Position numbers and translations under genes: made by a program
Assembly (NCBI RefSeq): GCF_022815605.1
Contig: NZ_JALGRP010000009.1
Span: 111,951-175,950 of the forward strand
Direction of reading: 5' to 3'
DNA: 64,000 nucleotides
DNA from: Microbacterium sp. VKM Ac-2923
Lineage (GTDB): Bacteria > Actinomycetota > Actinomycetes > Actinomycetales > Microbacteriaceae
Notes under the pieces: generated by a model
Seen by the model: only the letters and a program-made list of their open reading frames with translations
The model's database searches: none
Told to the model about the DNA's origin: nothing
In this document: piece after piece, positions 50,486-58,518 of the stretch
How positions within the stretch are numbered: the stretch's first letter is position 1
Layout: the number at the start of each line of letters is the position of its first letter

Positions 50486-50662
50486 CTCTGCGTTCCGGTG
50501 GGGGTGAAGGATGATGCACGGCGCCCTCCCCTCGCCGACATGACGGGCGAAAGCTCGGCTGACAGAATCATCGCCGGAGACTGACCATTCCGGCTGTTGC
50601 CGAACCTTATGCGGTCTCGACGGCGGTCGACGGTTCGTCGGAGTCGTCAGGTCGGGGGAGGC

Positions 50663-51557
50663 TCAGGCCCGGTGGTCCTTCGGGCTCACGGGCGCGCGGA
50701 GTCCATCCCAGAACGCCCCGTCTGCACTGCGCTCGGCGATGAGCACCGGCAGGACGGGCGTCCCGCCCGATCCGCGCGAGACGATGTCATCGAGGGACGC
50801 GACCACATCCAACACGGATCGCGGGTCGAAGTTCCCCGCGAGCCTCTTGGCCTTGGTCCTCACGTTATTCGGTGTCGGACCCGCATCGATCACGGAGTGA
50901 TGCCACAGTCTGCTGTGGTGCGCGCAGCGATTTCGTAGGTACACCAAGGCGCGGACCCGTGACGCGAAACCAGCATGCGCAACTCCCAGGCTGTTCGCGA
51001 TCGGGCCGGCGAGAGCTCCGAGATCACCGCGTTCGATGCACTTCGACAAGGTTCCGAATGACCATGCCTCCACGGCTGACCACACCGGAAGCTCTCTCCT
51101 CAGGTCCTCTTCCGCGCCCCCGAAGCGGAGGATATGACGCTCCTTGGACCGCTTGATATCGCGTAGACACGACTCGACCGTCGACTCGGCGCCGGCACTG
51201 TCGGAGTAGAAGTCGGCCTCGAGATACCGCTCATACGGTCCAGACACGTCGACGACTGCCCGCGCAGTGTGACTTCGGAGCAAGAGCTCCGCGCGCGTGA
51301 GCTGCGACGATATCGCGTTCCGCAGGGCATGATCCGCGTCGTAGATCGCACGGATCTGCTCGAAGGTCGTCCCGGTGCGAAAGTTGTCGTCGCCGTACTG
51401 AGGCGCCTTCTGGAAGTAACGAGCGTAGCCGGCGAAACGGTAGTAGTTCCTCGGCAGCGAGAAATGTCTGGCATGCCGGGAGATCGGACACGACCAGGCC
51501 ACGGGCAACCAACAACTGAGCTTGTTCAGCCCAGCTCTTCGCGGGCTTTCTCGCCAT
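50663..51557 (-). pseudogene. Abi-family (AbiD/AbiF-like, HEPN) gene with N-terminal frameshift
   Basis: The frame from ATG 51557 (GAGGAAAAGCG upstream) encodes MARKPAKSWAEQAQLLVARG ... ACQTFLAAE, a typical Abi_2 N-terminus. One extra G in GAGGAAC near 51450 throws it out of frame; the adjacent frame continues NYYRFAGYARYFQ and runs to 50663. The body has the HEPN ribonuclease motif LRNRCAHHSRLWH (R-x3-AHH), the signature of Abi_2 proteins, which cut RNA on phage infection. Without the indel the protein would be about 298 residues. It is a broken gene, a frameshifting gene or an assembly error. The leader carries a terminator-like hairpin. Confidence 0.7.
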
Positions 51558-51578
51558 CGCTTTTCCTCGTGGTGCGAT

Positions 51579-51650
51579 AAAAAAGGCCCCTCCCATTTGA
51601 GCATCGTCGAGAGGCTTGGGAGGGGGTCGATTGGATTGAGCCTAGCAGGA
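51579..51650 (-). ncRNA. Candidate small RNA with intrinsic terminator in the Abi-type leader
   Basis: On the minus strand TAGGCT near 51648 could be a -10. The transcript would then contain CCCCTCCCA and TGGGAGGGG (pairing 51617-51625 with 51587-51595), followed at once by CCTTTTTT, a true Rho-independent terminator only 21 bases before the Abi ATG. Such a terminator between promoter and toxin gene is how RNA-antitoxin (type III-like) loci make an abundant RNA plus some read-through mRNA. The RNA role is inference. Confidence 0.45.
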
Positions 51651-51753
51651 ATCGCGCAACCGACGGCGACGGCTGCTGCCGCCGTGACGACGACCGTGAT
51701 CAGCCCGACGACGGGCGCCGCGCTGCGCGTGGGAGGGGCACGGAAACGACACA

Positions 51754-51784
51754 GGCCCCGGTGGAGGGGGAATCCACCGGGGCC
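51754..51784 (-). terminator. Terminator of the GH43-like gene 51818
   Basis: A perfect 12-bp stem GGCCCCGGTGGA / TCCACCGGGGCC with a 7-base loop, 33 bp beyond the stop. Confidence 0.75.
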
Positions 51785-51817
51785 TTCACCGTCACTCGAG
51801 GGCGACGGTGCGGGGGG

Positions 51818-54748
51818 TCAGCTGCAGGACTTCGCGGCGTAGGCGGCGGTGACCGTCCCCGTCGCGGACCCCTGGGTCACGGTCGCCTTCGCTTCGCCGG
51901 CCGTGACCGAGGCCGAGCGGGTGGCGAAGACGGCCGACGTGGTGGCGCCGGCGGCGACCGTCGCGTTCTTCGAACCGTAGGTCGACGACATGGCCAGCGA
52001 AGCCGCCGTGTCACCGTCGTTGACGGCCTTCACGATGAGCTGCACCTTGCCGGCGACGCAGCGCGCCTCGGCCGAGAACTGCACCTTCACGAGGGAGCGG
52101 ACGGTGACGGTGGCTTCGACCGGCATGCGCGAGTCGTCCTGTGCGATGCCCGACACCGTGAAGGTCCCCGCGGTGGCGTACTTCGCGGCATCCACGGCAT
52201 CCCACTTCACGTTCACCGACTGCACCGAACCGTCGACCTTGGTCAGGCGTGCCTGGGCGGGCAGGACGGGCGCGGTGCCCGCGTCGGTGGCGACGTCGAT
52301 GGCATCCACGGTCTTGACCGCGATGTTCGGCGCGTACGCCTCGAGCACCTTCTGGTACTCGGCGCGGGTGACCGGGATGACGGTGCCGTGACGCGGCTTG
52401 CCGCCGTCGGCGTTCTGCGGCAGGCCCTGGCGGAGCTTGCTGCCCAGTGCCTGCCAGCTGCCGGCCTGGTCGAGGTTGTTCGTCCCGAACGGCACGTAGT
52501 GGTTGGGGCCGCCGTGGTAGTTCGGCTGGTCGATGAAGAGGAACCAGTCGAGGTTGTTCACGTCGCCGTCATTGGCCGCGAAGATGTTCGCGCCCTCACC
52601 GCTGGAGTAGGTGCCGCCCGGCTCGCCGTTGGGCAGGCCGCTCGCGACGCGCTCCTCGACGAGGGTCCACTGGTTCGACATGCCCGTCGTGCCCGGGAGC
52701 GTCCCCGAGATGGTCGCGAGCAGGTCGGTGGACTTCTCGTGGCGGATCGTCATGCTCGCCTCGTCCTTGGTGAAGCGGTGGTAGACGCCGTCCTTCTTCG
52801 CCACGGTCGAGTCGATCAGGCCGAGACCGTTGCCGCGACGGACGTCGCTCCACACCTTGGCATCCGAGAAGGTGACGAAGTCGTCGGTGGTGGCGTACAT
52901 CATGCGGTTGTAGGTCACGCCCGTGCGGTCGGCCACGTTCGTGGTCGGGTACAGGTTCGACGCCCAGAAGACCACGAACGTGTCGAGCTCTTCGTCCCAG
53001 TACGCCTCGGGCGCCCAGGTGTTGCCGGCGAAGTCGGACGACACCTTCACGTGACGCTGCTCCGACCAGGTCACCAGGTCGTCGGACTCCCACACCTCGA
53101 TGTACTTCGAGCCGGAGATCTGCGCGGTGGTGAATCCGCCGGCGAGGCCCGCAACCTTGAGGTCGGTGGCGATCATGTAGAACTTGTCGCCGTGAGGAGC
53201 GCGGATGATGAACGGGTCGCGCAGACCCTCGGTGCCGACGGTCGAGCTGAAGATCGGCTTGCCCTGGTTCAGGGTGTTCCAGGTCAGCGCGTCGTTACCC
53301 TTCGAGGCGGCGATGCTGACGCGCTCGGCGCCATCACCCTCACCGGTGAAGAAGGTCCAGAAGTACGCCTCGGTCTCCTGCGTCGCACCCGGCATGGGCT
53401 GGATGCGGGCGGTGAAGCTCCGGCTCGATGTCGCGCCGCCGTTGGTGGCGGTGGCCGTCAGCTGCACGTCGACGGCGGGGGAACCCGCGGCCGGACGCTT
53501 GACCTCGACCGTGCGCGCGTTGTCGCGCACACCCGCGCGCAGTTCGGCGTTGGCCGCTCCCGCCGCGGCGATCGACCACGAGATGGTCGAGCCCTCGGCG
53601 CCGGTGGTGGGCACCGAGAAGTTGCCGCGGACGTTGTCGAGGTTGCGGATCGAAATCGCGGCGAGGTCGCGCGAGACCTTCTCGGAGTCGGCGATCTGCT
53701 GCGGGACCGTCACGGCGTAGGTCTGCGTGCGCGTCTCGGTGCCGACGGTGAAGGTGGCGGTGAGGGTCACCGACGCGTCACCGGCGCCTGCGGTCGGGCG
53801 CGTGACCTTCGCCGCGCCGCCGGTGAAGGCGACGGCGGCGTTGTCGGACGCCCAGCTGACGGTCGCGCCTGCGCTGGTGGTGGGGACCGAGAAGTCGGTC
53901 AGTGCCGTGCTCTGCATGCTCACGCCCGCAACGGCGCGGTCGAGCGCCTGTGCACCGTAGAGCGCCTTGACGTCGCTCTCGCTGAGGGCCGACGCGTAGA
54001 CGGCGTAGTCGTCGACGAGGCCGCTCCATCCTGCATCGGGATACGTCGAACGGCCCAGGTAGGCGACGAGGGACGAGCCGAAGGAGGAGACGTCGCGCGT
54101 GATGGCGTTCTGTGCGATTCGCGCACCGTTGATGTAGACGCTCAGCTGGCCGGTGGTTCCGCTGATCACCGTCGTGTAGAGGCTCAGCCCGGCGGGGGTG
54201 CGCGCACCGGTGGTGGCGGCATTCGTCGCCCCGGGGCCGACCTCGGTGCCCCACGGGGCGCCGGCGTTGACGGTGTTCGTGACGACCGACTTCACGTATC
54301 CGCTGGGGTTGGCGGGGTTGAGCAGCCAGTAGCCCGACGAGAACGACGCGCCGGAGGCGACGGGGGCGCCGATGAAGGCGGCTGCGACGTTGCCGTTGCC
54401 CGAGCGAGGCGAGGCCCACGTCGAGATGGTGAGGTCCTTCTTGCCGACCAGGCCCGCGGTGGGGATGTCGAGGTAGGCCGCGGTGCCGGCTGAGCCGCCC
54501 GGCAGCGACAGGGCGCCGCCGGTGACGGAGCCACCGTTCTGGCGCAGGGTGGCGTTGTAGCTGTTGCCGCTGGAGTCGGCGATCGTGGCGCCGGTGGCGC
54601 CGTCGAACGAGTAGTGGATGAGCGGTTGCGGTCCCGTGGCCGCCTGGGCGGCCGTCGCGGTGGCGCCCAATCCGGTCATCGAGAGGGTCAGCGCGGCCGT
54701 GACGGCCAGGCCCTTCCTCCACTGGGGTGAACGTGTGCGCGTGCGCAT
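51818..54748 (-). CDS. Secreted LamG-GH43-like arabinosidase
   Basis: A 976-residue exported protein. ATG 54748 was chosen (AAGGA upstream, MRTRTRSPQWRKG signal start); the longer frame to 54832 has no ribosome site. Order: signal peptide to about 37 (AAQAAT), LamG about 38-245, two Ig-like domains about 265-450, GH43-like propeller about 456-805 with GLRDPFI, NTWAPEAYWDE and GLIDSTVAKK, a Big_4-like domain about 808-885, and the shared C-terminal domain (ARCVAGK ... AKSCS). It is close in layout to the gene at 34777-37758. It stands as a single transcription unit with operator G upstream. Confidence 0.88.
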   Translation of the reverse strand: MRTRTRSPQWRKGLAVTAALTLSMTGLGATATAAQAATGPQPLIHYSFDGATGATIADSSGNSYNATLRQNGGSVTGGALSLPGGSAGTAAYLDIPTAGLVGKKDLTISTWASPRSGNGNVAAAFIGAPVASGASFSSGYWLLNPANPSGYVKSVVTNTVNAGAPWGTEVGPGATNAATTGARTPAGLSLYTTVISGTTGQLSVYINGARIAQNAITRDVSSFGSSLVAYLGRSTYPDAGWSGLVDDYAVYASALSESDVKALYGAQALDRAVAGVSMQSTALTDFSVPTTSAGATVSWASDNAAVAFTGGAAKVTRPTAGAGDASVTLTATFTVGTETRTQTYAVTVPQQIADSEKVSRDLAAISIRNLDNVRGNFSVPTTGAEGSTISWSIAAAGAANAELRAGVRDNARTVEVKRPAAGSPAVDVQLTATATNGGATSSRSFTARIQPMPGATQETEAYFWTFFTGEGDGAERVSIAASKGNDALTWNTLNQGKPIFSSTVGTEGLRDPFIIRAPHGDKFYMIATDLKVAGLAGGFTTAQISGSKYIEVWESDDLVTWSEQRHVKVSSDFAGNTWAPEAYWDEELDTFVVFWASNLYPTTNVADRTGVTYNRMMYATTDDFVTFSDAKVWSDVRRGNGLGLIDSTVAKKDGVYHRFTKDEASMTIRHEKSTDLLATISGTLPGTTGMSNQWTLVEERVASGLPNGEPGGTYSSGEGANIFAANDGDVNNLDWFLFIDQPNYHGGPNHYVPFGTNNLDQAGSWQALGSKLRQGLPQNADGGKPRHGTVIPVTRAEYQKVLEAYAPNIAVKTVDAIDVATDAGTAPVLPAQARLTKVDGSVQSVNVKWDAVDAAKYATAGTFTVSGIAQDDSRMPVEATVTVRSLVKVQFSAEARCVAGKVQLIVKAVNDGDTAASLAMSSTYGSKNATVAAGATTSAVFATRSASVTAGEAKATVTQGSATGTVTAAYAAKSCS

Positions 54749-54873
54749 GGCGGGCGTCCTTGCTCTTGGGGCGACGCGGTGCGCATCTTCGGCCCGGGAC
54801 GGCGACGTCTCGGGCGCCGGAACACGCGTCATCGCGGTTTTCGGGTGACCGCGGGGCGGTCGAGGGGCTGTGA

Positions 54874-54887
54874 TGTTACCGGGAACA
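54874..54887 (-). promoter_or_regulatory. Operator G (GH43-like gene 51818)
   Basis: TGTTACCGGGAACA, perfectly symmetrical except at two positions. On the minus strand it overlaps a TAACAT -10 (54878-54873); the -35 is weak (GTGAGA). Confidence 0.7.
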
Positions 54888-55037
54888 CCCGGTCATCTCA
54901 CGGTAGGACGCGGCGCGATCAGGTGTCAAGCGCCTCCTGGATCAGACAGCGCGGGATCGCCGCCGAACGCAGTGCTCGGACGCTATCGACAGACCCCGGG
55001 CCGCGGCTCCCCGGCGGCCGCGACGGCGCCGCAACGA

Positions 55038-55074
55038 CGAGGGTGCGCCCGGCCCACGGCCGGACGCACCCTCG
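55038..55074 (-). terminator. Terminator of the GH43 pair 61824-55088
   Basis: CGAGGGTGCG (55038-55047) pairs with CGCACCCTCG (55065-55074), with a nested CCGGCC/GGCCGG stem, 14 bp after the stop at 55088. Confidence 0.75.
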
Positions 55075-55087
55075 TGTGCAACGGTTC

Positions 55088-58000
55088 TCAGCCGCAGCTG
55101 CGTGCGGCGTAGTCGGCCGTCACCGTGTCCTGCACCCGCGTTCCGTTCACCTCGGTCGTCACCGTCGCCGTCAGCGACCCGGCGGCCAGGTTCGCCGACC
55201 GGGTGGCGAAGGTCACCGACTTCGACTTCCCGGCGGCGAGGCCGTTGGCCTCGGCGGAGCCGAACGGCGACGACACGCGGGCGTCAGCCGTGGCCGTCCC
55301 CGTGTTGGTCAGCGTCGCGAACAGGGTGGCCTTGCCCGCGACGCACCGGCTGCCGGTCACCATCTGCACCGAGGGCTTGACGGGGCTGGTGACCGTGACG
55401 GTCGCGGTCACCGTGCGGTTGCCGGCGGCGAGCCACTCCGCATCCGTCATGTCGAGGATGGGGCTGTCGTCCTGACGGAAGTAGACCATCCGGATGCCGG
55501 AGTCGCGGCTGCCGTTCTGCGTCGCCTTCGCGTGGAAGACGTTGAGCAGGTTGCCGTCGTCGTCATAGGTGTACGAGTTGTGACCCGGACCCCAGTTGTT
55601 CGAGAACGCGCCCTCGTAGCTCCAGATGGAGCTGTTGCGCACGTTCCAGACGGCGGGATCGAGCAGGTCGGCGCCCGACTCGGCGGTCAGCAGACCGACG
55701 GCGTAGGTCCAGTCGACGCCGGACCCCGAGAAGGTGACCATGACCTTGCCGTCGCGCTGGATGACGAACGGTCCCTCCACCACCGGGGTGGTGTTGTTCG
55801 ACCAGCCCCGGTCGGGGAAGGTGACCGTCGAACGCGGGCTCGCCAGCTGCCACGAACCGGATGCCTTCGGCGTCACCTTCGCGATCTTCAGCACGGCGGG
55901 TCCCGTCGAGGGCGCGACCACGCGCTCCGACCACATGACGTAGTCGGTGCCGTTGTCTTCGAAGTGCGTCATGTCGAGGGTGATCCCGGTGCCGTACGTC
56001 GTGAGCGGCTGCCCGGCCTGGTCGACGACGCGCTGCGGCGCCTCCCAGTCGGCGCGCACGAGCGGGCTGCCGCCGGGCTTCAGTCGCATCGTGTACGACT
56101 GCACACCGGCCCACCAGTTGCTGCTCTCGGCGTTTGCGGCGAAGAGGATGTAGAGGTCGCCGTCCACGACGTGCAGCTCGGGTGCCCAGAGCTGAGCGTT
56201 GACGCTGGTTCCGGAGAGACCGAAACCGAGGATGCGATTGTCGGGCGCGCTCGAGAGCCCCGCGATCGTGTCCGCCTGGCGGATGAAGAACTCGTCTTGA
56301 CCGGCGTCGTCGGTCGCGATGTAGAGCCATGTCTTCTTGCCGTCGGGCAGCGTGTAGCGCAGCACGTGCGGGTCGGCGCGGTTGGCCACGAGCGGGAAGG
56401 TCGTTTCGGTGCGCTGCAGCGTTCCGGTCGCTGTGTAGGTGCCGGGCGTGCTCGTGTCGACCTTCGAGGTGTCCCACGAGACCCGGAAGTCGTGCGTGCC
56501 GCCGTCGGAGTAGTCGGCGGTGACCTTCTCGGGAAGCGTCAGCGCGTCGCCCGCGGTCAGGCTGACCGGCTTCGGCGCCTGCACGCCGGTGTTGCGCACA
56601 CGTCCGAGCCGATCGGATGCCGACCGGGCCTCGGCCGCGGTGACGGGGATGACGCTCGCGGTCTCGGCGTAGGAGACACCGATACTCGCCGAGCGACCGC
56701 TGGGCTGCTGCCCGGCGCCCTGTGCGGTGATCGTCTGGAACGCGGTGGTCGTGCCGGTCAGGGCGGAGCCGGCGGGGCTCGTCCACACCACGCGGTACCC
56801 GCTGACGCGGGCGTCCCATTCGGCCGACACGGCGCCGGTCGCGCCCTGCCCGGGGAGGGGCAGGAAGCTGCGCTCCGACCAGGTGACCAGGTCGGGGGAG
56901 GTGAACACGAGGGCGCCGGCGGTGTCGGCCGCGCCCGAGGCGTCGGTGCGACGGGCGATGAGGCCGTAGCCCTGGTCGCCCTCGAGGCGGAACAGGTACG
57001 GCGAGCCGAGGTAGCGGGTGGTGCCGTTGGCCTGCTCGGTCATGCCGGTGACCTGGGGGAACACCACGCCCGCGCCGCTGTTGAGCGCCGTGTAGGCGGT
57101 GCCGTCGCTGCTGAGCGCGAGGTGGGCGCTGCGCGTGACTTCGGGGTCGTCTCCGCCGCGGGTGTTCTTCGACGTCGTGTAGGTCGCCAGTCGCGACGCG
57201 CCGGTCTCGGCGATGCGCACCGGGATCTCGGTGGTCGCCGCATCCGCGCCCGAGCCGACGACGGCCTTGAGGGTGGCGGAGGCGAGACCGCTGGCGGGGG
57301 CCGTGGCGATCGCGCCGTTCGCGACCGATCCGGCTCCTGAGACGTGCGACCACACCACGGGCAGGCCCTGCGCGGTCGTGGGGAGCACGTAGCCCTTCTC
57401 GAGCACCGACGGCAGCACGAGTGCCGCGGCGGCCTTGGCCGCCTGGGCGGCGGCGCTCGGCGCGGGCAGCACCGTGACGTCGAAGGTGCGCGTGGCGGTC
57501 TTGCCACGGACGGTCGCGGTGGCGGTCAGGGTCACCGCGGTCGACGATGCCGGCCGGGTGACCTTGCCGTCGGCGGCGACGACGCCCGAGGGCGACGAGG
57601 TCCAGGTCACGCCGCCGGTCGCGGGCAGGACGAGGTCGGTCTCGACGGCCGACAGGCTCTGTGCGTTGGCGCCCGCCAGGTCGATACCGGCGACGACCTC
57701 GGATGCCGTGGACGTGGCATCCGTCTGCGAAGCCGCCGCGATGTCGCCGGCCGACAGGGCCGCGTTGTACACGCGGAACGATGAGACGCCGCCCTGATAC
57801 AAGGCGTCGCCCGCGTAGGCGCTGCGCCCGATGTAGTTCATGGTGTGCGTCGCGAGGTCGCTCAGCGCGGTCGCGGAGTCGGCCTTCTGGGCGACCAGGG
57901 CGCCGTCGATGTAGAGCTTCAGCGTCGAGGTGGTGGCGCCGGCGTTTCTCTCGATGGTCGCCGCCACCGACTGCCAGCGGTTCTCGGCGAGCCGGGTCGT

Positions 58001-58483
58001 CGAGGTGACGCTCTGCTCGTTGCGCCAGTTCGTGGGGCTGATGGCCAGACGCGGGGCGACCGGCTGGATGAAGAACTGTCCGGTCGCGTTGTCGCCCGAC
58101 CCGCCGATGTTCCACAGGAACTTCGCGCCCGACAGGGCGACGGGGTTGGTCTCGATGATGATCGTCGCGGCGCTCTGGCCGGAGAGCAGGTTGTCGGGCA
58201 GCTTCACGTGGTCCGACCCGGTGAGCTGCAGCGAGCCGCCGCGCCAGGCCGTGCCGCCGACGACGGACGCATCGCGCCCGGCGCCCGAGGCGTCGCGCAC
58301 CACGGTGCCGCTCGTCTCCGAGAAGTCGTACGACGCCACGAGGGATGCGGGTTCGGCGGCGCTCGCCGCGCCGGAGACTCCGACGCCGCTCACCACGAGG
58401 GCGAATCCGAGGGCGCTGGAGATCACCCCCGCACAGCGTCTGCGGAAGGCACCCCGGGCGGGCGCGGTGGTCTTTCGTGTCAC
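55088..58483 (-). CDS. Secreted LamG-GH43 arabinofuranosidase with an extra propeller-like part
   Basis: A 1131-residue exported protein. GTG 58483 has AGAGGAG seven bases upstream; ATG 58522, overlapping the preceding stop as ATGA, is an alternative. Order: signal peptide to about 38, LamG about 40-245, Ig-like about 250-430, a partial GH43-like region about 435-590 without a clear triad (LGSPYLFRLEGD, LVTWSERSFLPL), a Big_4-like part, then GH43 about 695-1005 with RADPHVLRY (base), QLWAPELHV, TPVVEGPFVI (acid Glu) and GPGHNSYTYDDDG, and the shared C-terminal domain (SRCVAGK ... ARSCG). It follows the gene 58519-61824 in an operon; both have this two-part layout. Confidence 0.88.
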   Translation of the reverse strand: MTRKTTAPARGAFRRRCAGVISSALGFALVVSGVGVSGAASAAEPASLVASYDFSETSGTVVRDASGAGRDASVVGGTAWRGGSLQLTGSDHVKLPDNLLSGQSAATIIIETNPVALSGAKFLWNIGGSGDNATGQFFIQPVAPRLAISPTNWRNEQSVTSTTRLAENRWQSVAATIERNAGATTSTLKLYIDGALVAQKADSATALSDLATHTMNYIGRSAYAGDALYQGGVSSFRVYNAALSAGDIAAASQTDATSTASEVVAGIDLAGANAQSLSAVETDLVLPATGGVTWTSSPSGVVAADGKVTRPASSTAVTLTATATVRGKTATRTFDVTVLPAPSAAAQAAKAAAALVLPSVLEKGYVLPTTAQGLPVVWSHVSGAGSVANGAIATAPASGLASATLKAVVGSGADAATTEIPVRIAETGASRLATYTTSKNTRGGDDPEVTRSAHLALSSDGTAYTALNSGAGVVFPQVTGMTEQANGTTRYLGSPYLFRLEGDQGYGLIARRTDASGAADTAGALVFTSPDLVTWSERSFLPLPGQGATGAVSAEWDARVSGYRVVWTSPAGSALTGTTTAFQTITAQGAGQQPSGRSASIGVSYAETASVIPVTAAEARSASDRLGRVRNTGVQAPKPVSLTAGDALTLPEKVTADYSDGGTHDFRVSWDTSKVDTSTPGTYTATGTLQRTETTFPLVANRADPHVLRYTLPDGKKTWLYIATDDAGQDEFFIRQADTIAGLSSAPDNRILGFGLSGTSVNAQLWAPELHVVDGDLYILFAANAESSNWWAGVQSYTMRLKPGGSPLVRADWEAPQRVVDQAGQPLTTYGTGITLDMTHFEDNGTDYVMWSERVVAPSTGPAVLKIAKVTPKASGSWQLASPRSTVTFPDRGWSNNTTPVVEGPFVIQRDGKVMVTFSGSGVDWTYAVGLLTAESGADLLDPAVWNVRNSSIWSYEGAFSNNWGPGHNSYTYDDDGNLLNVFHAKATQNGSRDSGIRMVYFRQDDSPILDMTDAEWLAAGNRTVTATVTVTSPVKPSVQMVTGSRCVAGKATLFATLTNTGTATADARVSSPFGSAEANGLAAGKSKSVTFATRSANLAAGSLTATVTTEVNGTRVQDTVTADYAARSCG

Positions 58484-58518
58484 GGTGTTTCTCCTCTTCG
58501 TCGAGTCGAGCTGGTCGG

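Larger units (their letters stand above)
50337..50662. other. Intergenic region with two terminator hairpins
   Basis: It contains the araA terminator (50341-50374) and a second long hairpin (50438-50485), then about 170 bp with no gene that I can support before the convergent Abi-type gene end. Confidence 0.6.
54749..55087. other. Intergenic region: promoter of gene 51818, terminator of gene 55088
   Basis: There is no gene. It holds the leader of the GH43-like gene, operator G at 54874, and the terminator of the upstream unit at 55038-55074. Confidence 0.6.

Noticed and set aside
50521..50583. Short frame beginning near an ATG after the second hairpin
   Set aside because: Too short, no ribosome site, no conserved features.
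51761..54493. 910-residue plus-strand frame opposite a GH43-like gene
   Set aside because: Same reasoning: no domain, no ribosome site, antisense to a well-supported gene.
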